Shown here: in pieces, positions 1-7,269 of the stretch | Layout: every line of letters starts with the position of its first letter | Position numbering within the stretch: position 1 is the first letter of the stretch | Origin: Thermodesulfobacteriota bacterium | GTDB taxonomy: Bacteria > Desulfobacterota_D > UBA1144 > Nemesobacterales > UBA2774 | Assembly: GCA_039028315.1 (NCBI GenBank) | Contig: JBCCIH010000039.1 | Coordinates: 1 to 13,127 of the forward strand | Direction of reading: 5' to 3' | DNA: 13,127 nucleotides | Translations under genes and position numbers: made by a program | The notes under the pieces: model-generated | What the model saw: only the letters and a program-made list of their open reading frames with translations | What the model was told of the DNA's origin: nothing | Database searches by the model: none

Positions 1-492
1 ATGAAATCCAGCCTGCTCTGCTGCATCAAGGATAACGGGCTCATCGAGCACATCCTCTTTATCTCCTGCTAACCAAGCGCCGCCGTGTATGAATACAATT
101 GCGGGCCTCACTGGATTTGCCCCTCTTGACTCAGCTGATGCCGGAACAGGCAGGTTCGTAATGGGGTAATAATCCAAAAACTGCCTTGCGTTTCCATCGC
201 CTACATAATCAAAGCTCTGTGCTACAGCTGATAATGTCCCTCCGGGCTGAAGAATACTTCCACCAGGTGATGGAGTTGGAGCAGGACTAGGCGCGGGTGT
301 TGGTGGTACAAATGTTGGAGCCGGAGTTGGAGCTGGAGTTGGAGGCACTAGTGTTGGTGAAGGAGTAGGCGCAGGGGTTGGCTGCGGGTTACCGCCTCCA
401 TTGTTGTCACCATCACTGTCGCTGCATCCGCCAGCTATACCAAAGGACACTATTACTAAAATAAGTAATGCTAATAATGATGTTTTTCTCAT
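1..492 (-). CDS. Lipoprotein-anchored alpha/beta hydrolase (esterase-like), N-terminal part
   Basis: The reading frame is open for 164 codons from the ATG at 492 and runs off the left edge. Residues 1-22 are a lipoprotein signal peptide ending AGGC, so C23 is the likely lipidated residue. Residues about 36-76 form a low-complexity Pro/Thr/Ala stalk with repeated PTPAP units. The enzyme domain then begins, and HGGAW at 136-140 matches the oxyanion-hole motif HGGxW of carboxylesterases and hormone-sensitive-lipase-like hydrolases. The nucleophile motif GxSxG and the rest of the triad would lie outside the window, so activity cannot be judged. A good ribosome site (GGAGG at 505-501) fixes the start. 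Expected role: hydrolysis of an ester substrate in the periplasm or at the cell surface, tethered by a flexible arm. The substrate is unknown. It is transcribed divergently from the sigma-54 activator. Confidence 0.85.
   Translation of the reverse strand, partial: MRKTSLLALLILVIVSFGIAGGCSDSDGDNNGGGNPQPTPAPTPSPTLVPPTPAPTPAPTFVPPTPAPSPAPTPSPGGSILQPGGTLSAVAQSFDYVGDGNARQFLDYYPITNLPVPASAESRGANPVRPAIVFIHGGAWLAGDKEDVLDEPVILDAAEQAGFH
268..392 (-). repeat. Low-complexity Pro/Thr/Ala-coding stalk repeat
   Basis: On the plus strand this stretch is a run of imperfect GGAGTTGGAGCT-type units. On the minus strand it encodes repeated PTPAP and PTPSP units between the lipidated cysteine and the hydrolase domain. 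It is probably a flexible cell-envelope spacer and is prone to length change by slippage. Confidence 0.7.
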
Positions 493-909
493 TGTAAAAT
501 CCTCCGATGTTTTTTCTACCGCTATTTAAAACTATACCCATTTTTTATATCACAACCCAAGGTGTTTTTCTATACGCTTAAATTTAAAAGGATAGAGCAT
601 TTTGATACGTTAAGCCCTAAGATTTATTGCTTTAACTAACCTAAAGCCAATTCTAGCTATCACGCAACTAGAGTTAAAGTAAAACAGATATTATTAATGC
701 ACTTTATCTAAGTTTCTACTTTCAGTATATAAGTGAGTCAATTCAGGCAGTTAGCATATATACCTCATAGGTGCTTTATATAAGCTAAGACTAAATATAG
801 CTAAGTTAATATAGATATTTCATATTTGTGAATTGACCCTAGAATATACTTTAAATAGCAATCAACTCTATAAAACTAGTAGAGATAGATTGTTTTGTTG
901 ATCGAACGA
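493..909. other. AT-rich divergent intergenic spacer
   Basis: I find no convincing gene in this very AT-rich stretch. The ribosome site of the hydrolase gene is at 501-505. A short direct repeat AGCTAAG occurs at 783-789 and 799-805, 16 bp apart. I could not identify a convincing promoter for the minus-strand hydrolase. The plus-strand promoter of the activator begins just to the right. Confidence 0.5.
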
Positions 910-938
910 TTTACAAATTGTGTAATTAGTTCTATAAT
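910..938 (+). promoter_or_regulatory. Sigma-70-type promoter of the sigma-54 activator gene
   Basis: TTTACA at 910-915 and a perfect TATAAT at 933-938 are separated by exactly 17 bp. Transcription would start near 945, giving a leader of about 55 bases. The activator itself thus appears to be made by housekeeping polymerase. An inverted repeat ATCG-AA-CGAT (901-910) touches the -35 box and could be an operator. Confidence 0.75.
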
Positions 939-999
939 CTGTATATGATGGTGTAAAAGGTTTTTATTAATACAGATTTTATCTCTATGGGATCACAGG

Positions 1000-3900
1000 A
1001 TGGAAGCTCATATCAAAAACGGGAAAACCAAAGAACTTGACGTTCTGGCCAGAAAAGACCGCTATCAAGACATTATTAGCGAAGTGACGCAAATAGTGCA
1101 TCAATCAATTGATCTTCAGTCCGTTCTGGACAACTCAATTGAGGCCATGGTCAACAACATTGATCATATGGACAATGTCTCTATATATCTTGTAGAAGAT
1201 AATCACGCGGTAATTAAGTCACACCATGGATATACTAAGGACTACCTTAATAGAGCTGGACGCATCCCCTACCCCAAGGGCTCTACTTGGAAAGCTATAA
1301 CAGAAGCAAAATCGCTATACATACCTGACGCTGATAAGGATAAAGTTTTGGGCCAGGCCGGACGCGATATGGGTATTAAGTGTTATTTAATCGTGCCGCT
1401 CTTTGATGAAGAAAAGGTTGTAGGCACTATAATTATAGTATCAAGAGAGGAAAAGGATGTTTTTGATCAAGAAGAGCTAAAGCTTTTAGAGATAATTTCC
1501 AAACAGATAAGCATTGCCATCAGAAATGCAAAACAGGCCCAGGCTCTTAGTAACAGCGAAGAGCGCTACCGCACACTTTATCAAGAAGGCCCCGCTATGT
1601 ATTTCACTGTGAATGAAAAAGGATCTGTGCTTTCTGTGAACCGAAATGCAATAGAAAAACTTGGATACTGTGAGGATGAGCTAGTCGGCAATTCCGTTTT
1701 CAGCGTATTCCCTAAAGATCAAAGACCGATAATAAAGGCCCAGCTCAAAAACTGCTTTAAAAACCCTGAGCAAATTTTCAAGTGGGACAGCAGAAAAATC
1801 AGTAAGGACGGCACATTAATTTCTGTTAGCGAGCTTGCCCGAAGTGTTATAGATGCAGAGGGAAATAAAGTAGCAATTATTGCATGTGAAGACACCACGG
1901 AAAGCGAAAAAGCTAAATCTCTACTTATAGCCGAAAAAGAAATAATGGAAGCAATTTCCCAAGACAAAGAGCTCTCTTCAATTTTAGAGCAGATCTGTCT
2001 TGCTGTTGAAGAGCAGGCGGATAGAATGCTTTGCTCCATTTTACTGTCTGACAACGCAGAAAAATATCTTATTCCAGGGGCTGCGCCAAACTTGCCCGAG
2101 GACTATTTAAACGAGACGAAATTGGTACCAATTGGAGAAGGTATTGGTTCGTGCGGCACTGCATCATACAGAAAAGAGCAGATCATAGTATCTGACATAG
2201 AGAATGACGAGCTATGGACTGATTTTTGTGACCTTGCTCTTAGAAATAATTTAGGCTCATGCTGGTCTACCCCAATAGTTTCTAAAAATGGAGAGTTACT
2301 CGGAACATTTGCAACATACTACCCCTATCCTAAGAGCCCTAATGAAAATGAGTTAGAAATAATAGATAGGGCCACTCATCTGGCCAGAATTGCAATAGAA
2401 CGAAAAAAATATCAAGAAACTAAAGAAGAAAATCTACAGAGTATCTCTAAAAAAAGCAGATATGAGGAAATTGTAAGCACAGTTACACGAAGCGTCCATC
2501 AATCAATCGACATTCAAAAAGTTATTAATAACTCAATTGAGGCGATGGTTAAAAACATCGATAAAATGGATAATATCTCAATCTACTTAGTTGAAGGTGA
2601 TTACGCTGTACTCAAGGCGCATCATGGTTTTACCAAGGATTATTTAAAGAGAGCATCAAAAATCCAAAAACCCAAAGGCGGTATTTGGAGAACAATCATG
2701 GATGCTGCGCCTAGATACTGCGCTGACACAGAGCAGGACAATGCGATTGGGCAAGCTGGGATTGATATGGGAATTAAGTGCTATCTGGTCGTGCCTCTTT
2801 TCATGGACGATAATGTTATCGGTACTATTACAATTGTATCTAGAGAAACAAATGCATTTGAACAAGAGGAAAGAGTACTTCTTGAGACAGTATCCAAGCA
2901 GATTGCTATCGCTATAAGAAACGCCCAGCAGGCAGAGACCTTAAAAAGATCAGAAGAGGATCTTAAAATCAACTTAGATTCACTTTCAAGGAAAACTAGA
3001 TATGAAGAAGTAATAAACGCCGTGGCAAGAAGCGTTCATAGATCACTTGAGCTAAACGAAGTATTTGATAACGCGGTAGAAGCCATAAGCAATGAAATCA
3101 CTGAGGCTAAAAATGTCTCTATTTATATGGTCCAAGGGGATATGGAAGATCAGGACAACCCGCCTACTGCAGAGCTTAAAGCAAGCCGTGGACATACTAA
3201 GAATTATTTGAATAAAGTAAGGAGCATAAACTACCCAAAAGGCGCTACTTGGAGAACGATCATAGATGGAAAGACCCGCTATGTGCCTGACACGGATAAA
3301 GACGAAAGCATTGGTCCAGCAGGGAAAGAATTTGGAACAAAGAGCTATTTATCTATGCCGCTTACTTTTAATGAGAAGACCGTAGGCTGTATACACATTC
3401 ATTCTACAAATAAAAATGAATTCAGCCAGGATGAAATTAAGCTACTTGAGATTGTTACAGCACAGCTTGAGACTGCGATAAATAATGCCAGCAAAGCCGA
3501 TGCGCTTAGGAAATCTGAAGAGAATCTTAAAGAAAATTTTGAACAGCTATCCAAAAAGATCAGATATGAAGAGATTACGAGCGCTGTCGCAAGCAGTGTG
3601 CATAGATCGATTGATCTAAACGAGGTTATGAAAAATGCTGCCGATACGCTCAGTAAAAATGTTAATCATGCTGATCATGTCGCAATATATTTAATTGAAG
3701 GTGACAAAGCAGTCCTAAAGAGTTATACGGGCTACCCAGAGTGGTTCATAGATATAGTTAGTAGCATACCTAAGCCTAAAGGCTTTACTTGGAAAACCCT
3801 TTTAGAAGGGGAGCCTCATTTTGTAGCTGATGTAGAGAAAGATAAAGCAATAGGACCTGCGGGAAGAAAAGTGGGCACAAAAAGCTATGCTTCTATGCCG

Positions 3901-5838
3901 ATCAAACATGAAGGTAAAACCATAGGCTGCATTAACATCAGCGCACAGACTACAAACGCATTTGATAAAGATGAGGTCAAGCTATTAGAAATTGTTGCAA
4001 CGCAGATTGAAACAGCTGTTAACAATGCCAATCAGGCAGAGGCGCTTAAACGTTCAAGGGAAGAGCTCAGTGAGAGTAGAGAGCATTATAGACTACTTGT
4101 AGAAACCACCAACGTTATTCCATGGGAATATAATCTCGTTGATAATAGATTCACTTATATTGGCCCGCAGGCACAGCAGCTGCTTGGATATACAATACAA
4201 GAGTGGCTTACAGAAAACTTCTGGCTCACTCATATGCACGAAGATGACCGCATTTATGCAAAAGAAGCGTGCAGCGCTCTTACACAGGGGAGCAAAGATC
4301 ATGAACTCGAATATAGAATGATCACAAAATCAGGCGAGACCGTTTGGCTCTATGAAATGGCAAGCGTTATTGAAGAAGAACAAAAGCCTGAGACTTTAAG
4401 AGGTTTCATTATAGACATAACAGAAAAGAAAAAAGCTGAGTTTGCAAAAAGAGAAGTTGAGGAAAGATATAAAACTATTATTGAGCACTCCTACGATATT
4501 ATAATTGAGACAAATGTAAACGGCACTTTTCTATATATAAACCCAACTTTCTGTGATGTGCTAGGATATGACCAGCAAGAGCTTTTGGGAAGAAGTGTAT
4601 TTGAGCACATACATGAAGATGATGCACCGGAGACAATACGTCAATTCTCATTTGCCATAAATAAATTTGAGAAGGGATCGGCAACTTATAGATTTAAGCA
4701 CAAGTCCGGCGGATGGCGCTGGCTTGAGAGCGTGGGAAGCCCGTTCCGCACTGCAAGCGGTGAGATTAGAACTGTTATCTCGAGCCGTGACATTACAGAG
4801 CGTATGGAGTCTGAGAAAAAACTCCAGAGCGCATTTGAAGAAATTGAAGAACTCAAAAACAAACTTGAGAAAGAAAATATTTATCTTCAAAAAGAGCTTG
4901 AGTTAACATTTAGCCACGGGGACATTCTGGGCCAGAGTAAAGCCATTAGATCTGCTCTTAGTAAAATTGAGCAGGTTGCTGCTACTGATGCCACGGTGAT
5001 GTTAACCGGGGAGACTGGGACTGGTAAAGAGCTATTTGCAAACAGAATACATTCATTAAGCGAGCGTAAGGATCGCGCAATGGTAAAAGTGAACTGTGCC
5101 GCGCTTCCGCCGCACTTAATTGAAAGCGAGCTCTTTGGTCATGAAAAAGGAGCTTTTACTGGAGCAGTTGCAAAAAGCATCGGCCGTTTTGAGGTAGCTG
5201 ACGGCTCTACAATATTTTTAGACGAAGTCGGCGAGCTGCCGCTGGAGCTTCAGTCTAAACTGCTTAGAGTGCTTCAAGAAGGAGAGTTTCAGCGCGTTGG
5301 AAGCTCAAAAACAGTTAATGTAAACGTCAGAGTAATTACTGCCTCTAACATAGAGCTTATCGAAGCGGTTAACTCCGGGAACTTTAGAGAGGATCTATTT
5401 TATAGATTAAATGTTTTCCCAATTCATATACCTCCTCTCAGAGAAAGAAAAGAGGACATACCGGATCTGCTTTGGTTTTTCATTTCCGAATTTGAAGAGA
5501 AAATGGATAAGAGCATTAAGAACATATCCAGAAAAGATATGGAGAACCTTATCAACTATCCGTGGCCGGGAAATGTTCGGCAACTAAGAAATGTTATAGA
5601 ACGCGCTATGATTCTATCTACCGGGCCCGATTTAGTTATTGACCTTCCGGGAATAAAGAGCCAAACCCCAAGTGAGATCAAGCCAATAGAAGATGTCGAG
5701 CGTGACCATATTTCCTATATACTAAACATGACCAACTGGCGAATCAGAGGCAAAGCCGGAGCAGCTGAAATTTTGGGTCTAAAGCCCACCACTCTAGAGT
5801 CTAGGATCAAAAGACTCGGAATCAAACGAAGCCACTAA
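1000..5838 (+). CDS. Giant GAF/PAS sigma-54-dependent transcriptional activator (FhlA-like)
   Basis: Cytoplasmic enhancer-binding protein of 1612 residues; family members are usually about 450-700. No membrane segment or receiver domain is seen. Domain order: GAF1 (about 21-182), PAS1 (187-300), GAF2 (308-470), GAF3 (487-650), GAF4 (667-838), GAF5 (855-1020), PAS2 (1027-1147), PAS3 (1153-1268), coiled coil (1273-1302), AAA+ domain, and Fis-type HTH (about 1568-1610). The AAA+ core looks active: Walker A GETGTGKE (1337-1344), sigma-54-contacting GAFTGA (1384-1389), Walker B ending D1408-E1409, FYRL with R1469, and sensor-II WPGNVR (1522-1527). It should remodel RNA polymerase-sigma-54 in response to small molecules, redox or gases sensed by the GAF/PAS array; the ligands are unknown. 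The start at 1000 lacks a strong ribosome site but sits 20 residues before GAF1. A sigma-54 promoter lies 136 bases after the stop, its likely target. Confidence 0.96.
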   Translation: MEAHIKNGKTKELDVLARKDRYQDIISEVTQIVHQSIDLQSVLDNSIEAMVNNIDHMDNVSIYLVEDNHAVIKSHHGYTKDYLNRAGRIPYPKGSTWKAITEAKSLYIPDADKDKVLGQAGRDMGIKCYLIVPLFDEEKVVGTIIIVSREEKDVFDQEELKLLEIISKQISIAIRNAKQAQALSNSEERYRTLYQEGPAMYFTVNEKGSVLSVNRNAIEKLGYCEDELVGNSVFSVFPKDQRPIIKAQLKNCFKNPEQIFKWDSRKISKDGTLISVSELARSVIDAEGNKVAIIACEDTTESEKAKSLLIAEKEIMEAISQDKELSSILEQICLAVEEQADRMLCSILLSDNAEKYLIPGAAPNLPEDYLNETKLVPIGEGIGSCGTASYRKEQIIVSDIENDELWTDFCDLALRNNLGSCWSTPIVSKNGELLGTFATYYPYPKSPNENELEIIDRATHLARIAIERKKYQETKEENLQSISKKSRYEEIVSTVTRSVHQSIDIQKVINNSIEAMVKNIDKMDNISIYLVEGDYAVLKAHHGFTKDYLKRASKIQKPKGGIWRTIMDAAPRYCADTEQDNAIGQAGIDMGIKCYLVVPLFMDDNVIGTITIVSRETNAFEQEERVLLETVSKQIAIAIRNAQQAETLKRSEEDLKINLDSLSRKTRYEEVINAVARSVHRSLELNEVFDNAVEAISNEITEAKNVSIYMVQGDMEDQDNPPTAELKASRGHTKNYLNKVRSINYPKGATWRTIIDGKTRYVPDTDKDESIGPAGKEFGTKSYLSMPLTFNEKTVGCIHIHSTNKNEFSQDEIKLLEIVTAQLETAINNASKADALRKSEENLKENFEQLSKKIRYEEITSAVASSVHRSIDLNEVMKNAADTLSKNVNHADHVAIYLIEGDKAVLKSYTGYPEWFIDIVSSIPKPKGFTWKTLLEGEPHFVADVEKDKAIGPAGRKVGTKSYASMPIKHEGKTIGCINISAQTTNAFDKDEVKLLEIVATQIETAVNNANQAEALKRSREELSESREHYRLLVETTNVIPWEYNLVDNRFTYIGPQAQQLLGYTIQEWLTENFWLTHMHEDDRIYAKEACSALTQGSKDHELEYRMITKSGETVWLYEMASVIEEEQKPETLRGFIIDITEKKKAEFAKREVEERYKTIIEHSYDIIIETNVNGTFLYINPTFCDVLGYDQQELLGRSVFEHIHEDDAPETIRQFSFAINKFEKGSATYRFKHKSGGWRWLESVGSPFRTASGEIRTVISSRDITERMESEKKLQSAFEEIEELKNKLEKENIYLQKELELTFSHGDILGQSKAIRSALSKIEQVAATDATVMLTGETGTGKELFANRIHSLSERKDRAMVKVNCAALPPHLIESELFGHEKGAFTGAVAKSIGRFEVADGSTIFLDEVGELPLELQSKLLRVLQEGEFQRVGSSKTVNVNVRVITASNIELIEAVNSGNFREDLFYRLNVFPIHIPPLRERKEDIPDLLWFFISEFEEKMDKSIKNISRKDMENLINYPWPGNVRQLRNVIERAMILSTGPDLVIDLPGIKSQTPSEIKPIEDVERDHISYILNMTNWRIRGKAGAAEILGLKPTTLESRIKRLGIKRSH
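1060..4050 (+). repeat. Four intragenic GAF-coding repeats (GAF1, 3, 4, 5)
   Basis: Copies lie at about 1060-1545, 2458-2940, 2998-3510 and 3562-4050. Each begins with RY(E/Q)(E/D)I, continues VH(Q/R)S(I/L)(D/E)L, and carries PKGxTW plus a GxAG....GxK.Y....PL block. GAF1 and GAF3 share GQAG.DMGIKCYL.VPLF. GAF4 and GAF5 instead have GPAGK/R..GTKSY.SMPL, so the cysteine becomes serine. This suggests duplication into two subtypes. GAF2 is a different, standard GAF (GSCGTA, SDIENDELW) and is not a copy. Confidence 0.85.
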
Positions 5839-5840
5839 AC

Positions 5841-5894
5841 TACGATATATCGTACATGCCACTAAATATCGGACATATCTATACTGTTCGGTCA
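5841..5894 (+). promoter_or_regulatory. Candidate enhancer sites: three 19-bp-phased repeats
   Basis: Three related elements, TATCGTACAT, TATCGGACAT and GTTCGGTCAA, have their TCG cores at 5850, 5869 and 5888, exactly 19 bp apart. The first sits inside a perfect 14-bp palindrome (5841-5854). They lie about 110-160 bp upstream of the predicted sigma-54 start, the usual distance for enhancer-binding-protein sites. The AT-rich stretch 5919-5946 between them and the promoter could help DNA looping. Binding by the adjacent activator is inferred. Confidence 0.55.
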
Positions 5895-5973
5895 AGTATA
5901 TATATTGGGTCTTTATGTAAATATTACAATAATAACAATATCTTATGAGATTTTCAGTCTCGTTTTAGCTAAT

Positions 5974-5989
5974 TGGCACGCAAGTTGCC
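5974..5989 (+). promoter_or_regulatory. Sigma-54 (-24/-12) promoter
   Basis: TGGCACG at 5974-5980, a 4-base spacer, then TTGCC at 5985-5989 matches the RpoN consensus TGGCACG-N4-TTGCW with only the last base off. The invariant GG (5975-5976) and GC (5987-5988) have the required 10 bases between them. The start of transcription should fall near 6000. It points away from the activator gene into a stretch without a protein gene. Confidence 0.9.
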
Positions 5990-5999
5990 TATATATTAC

Positions 6000-6161
6000 T
6001 GTAGAGAAACAAAAAGCAAGATAGAGTAGCAAGCAAGCGAAGTAGCAAGTAAAAAGTATCATTGAAAATTATTCCACTCCTCCACGAGTAGGCATATAGT
6101 AAGTTTTGGAATCAAGATGGCGGTGAAACAGGGACAATCAAAAGATTGTCCCTGTTTTTTT
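6000..6161 (+). ncRNA. Predicted sigma-54-dependent small RNA, about 160 nt
   Basis: The span runs from the predicted sigma-54 start to a strong intrinsic terminator. No protein gene on this strand lies within or after it before 11625. The 5' part (6016-6049) is probably unstructured and repeats GCAAG four times, including two copies of AGTAGCAAG (6025-6033 and 6041-6049). The middle can fold with ATTCCA (6071-6076) pairing TGGAAT (6107-6112), enclosing CTC/GAG (6077-6079 and 6086-6088) with loop CUCCAC. CCUCC (6079-6083) can pair with GGAGG ribosome sites. The 3' end is the terminator stem and U-run, as in trans-acting regulatory RNAs. The setting next to the activator resembles luxO-qrr. 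The 5' end and fold are by eye; a short leader of an unrecognised peptide is the alternative. Confidence 0.7.
6126..6161 (+). terminator. Intrinsic terminator of the small RNA
   Basis: Perfect 14-bp stem (6126-6139 with 6144-6157), AAAA loop, and a run of seven T (6155-6161). On the opposite strand the stem is followed only by TTTCACC, so it mainly serves the plus strand. It may weakly end the convergent minus-strand operon whose last stop is at 6173. Confidence 0.93.
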
Positions 6162-6172
6162 ATATAGATTGG

Positions 6173-6595
6173 TTAGTTACAACTAGGAAGAATAGTATTT
6201 AAGGTGCAGCCGTCAAAACTAAGCCCCTCTTTCTCTGAGTCCACTAAAACATCAAACATGATATTTAAACACTGTTCTACTTCGATAAAATTTAAATTAT
6301 CTTGAATATCGGTTTCAAACCTGCACTCACACTGGTTGGAATTAGGCATGCAGAATACCTCGGCAAGCCCGCCCAATGGGCCCCCGGCGTCGAGCACCAT
6401 TCCAATCCCTTCAATCGTGCAGGTAATGCCTGGGCCGGAATTCTTCACGGCATCTAACAGTTTATCTTTATCAAAGCATGGGCAACTTGTTGTAGTTGGC
6501 TCCTGTGCATTAGAAGTGCCGCTATCACTATCGCAAGCAGCAACTAACAAAAGAACTAATAGAAGCGGCAAAATAAGAGTCTTAAAATTGTTCAT
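6173..6595 (-). CDS. Small cysteine-rich lipoprotein
   Basis: A 140-residue protein of unknown function. The start at 6595 is chosen over an in-frame ATG at 6625, because a GGGGG ribosome site (6606-6602) lies 6 bases upstream and the signal peptide then has normal length. Residues 1-20 are a hydrophobic signal ending LVAAC, so C21 is lipidated; D22 at position +2 would favour inner-membrane retention under the E. coli Lol rule. The mature part has nine further cysteines (38, 40, 59, 82, 89, 91, 109, 130, 139), including CPCFD at 38-42 and CEC at 89-91, suggesting a disulfide-stabilised periplasmic domain. It starts 13 bases after the stop of the upstream lipoprotein gene, so the two are probably one operon. 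Confidence 0.8.
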   Translation of the reverse strand: MNNFKTLILPLLLVLLLVAACDSDSGTSNAQEPTTTSCPCFDKDKLLDAVKNSGPGITCTIEGIGMVLDAGGPLGGLAEVFCMPNSNQCECRFETDIQDNLNFIEVEQCLNIMFDVLVDSEKEGLSFDGCTLNTILPSCN

Positions 6596-6608
6596 TACTA
6601 ACCCCCTT

Positions 6609-7187
6609 TTAGTTTGTCGGTACATAGCCGAGCTCTTTAATTAAACCTTCAAAGAAAGTTTGATTTTCAATTACTTGAAACTCCTCACAAGGTATATCCA
6701 TTTCGGTGCTTTCAAAACTCTGAAACGCATTTTCCATTTGAGTTGAAGCATTTATTTCTGCTTCGTTTGGAAAAAGCGTAAAGACAAAACCATTTGCCTC
6801 AACTGCGCATGAGCTGTTAAAAGTTGTGGCGGTCTCATCGAACATTCCGTCTTTATCGAAATCTGCCAATGCCACATCAAGGCTGCATGTAAGCCCGTCC
6901 ATACTCGCGTCCCCAGAAAATCCAAAGGCAAAGTCATCATTTGAGAGGATAATAAATACCTTTGCACCATTTGAGTAGACGTGAATAATATTTTTGCTTG
7001 AGCTGTTCTCATATACGGCAAACACATCCGGGCCGATATTAAAATTAATGTTCAGAGCCAGCGCCTCACACTCTAGTTTTGGCGTACTGCTCCCAGGATC
7101 ACTCATCATATTGTTGTTTTCGTCACAAGAAACAGATAAGACTAGTACAAGAACTATAGCAAAAATAAGGTTATAACTAATTTTCAT
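6609..7187 (-). CDS. Lipoprotein with a calcium-loop-like motif
   Basis: A 192-residue protein, not assigned to a family. The signal peptide ends in the lipobox LSVSC, so C21 is the lipid anchor; it is followed by D22-E23, a pair that retains lipoproteins in the inner membrane in E. coli. The mature region is acidic with alternating beta-type segments and four cysteines (40, 101, 127, 167). DFDKDGMFDE (109-118) has the DxDxDGxxD pattern of EF-hand, dockerin or thrombospondin-3 calcium loops, but no glutamate at EF position 12, so calcium binding is only a possibility. The start is supported by AGGAGGGGG six bases upstream. It lies 82 bases after the IPTL-CTERM gene and 13 bases before the next lipoprotein gene, without a clear terminator between them. 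Confidence 0.8.
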   Translation of the reverse strand: MKISYNLIFAIVLVLVLSVSCDENNNMMSDPGSSTPKLECEALALNINFNIGPDVFAVYENSSSKNIIHVYSNGAKVFIILSNDDFAFGFSGDASMDGLTCSLDVALADFDKDGMFDETATTFNSSCAVEANGFVFTLFPNEAEINASTQMENAFQSFESTEMDIPCEEFQVIENQTFFEGLIKELGYVPTN

Positions 7188-7269
7188 ATATCCCCCTCCT
7201 TATTCATATATAAGAATATTATAACCGCTTCAAAATCAGGGATATTCGAATAAATATAGATTCAGATTA

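Noticed and set aside
5946..5965. TGAGA/TCTCG stem followed by TTTT as a terminator for the activator gene
   Set aside because: The stem is only 4-5 bp with a 7-base loop and a short T-run. It lies between the candidate enhancer and the sigma-54 promoter and may be chance.
6117..6167. A short reading frame starting ATGGCGGTG inside the predicted small RNA
   Set aside because: It has no ribosome site, runs through the terminator hairpin and ends beyond the T-run, so it would not be on the full transcript.
6596..6625. In-frame ATG at 6625 as start of the small cysteine-rich lipoprotein
   Set aside because: It would overlap the upstream gene and put ten polar residues before the signal peptide; the ATG at 6595 has its own GGGGG site.
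7201..7260. GAATAT/ATATTC inverted repeat between the 7270 and 7187 genes as a terminator
   Set aside because: The 6-bp AT-only stem has a long loop and no T-run, so I leave the genes as probably co-transcribed.
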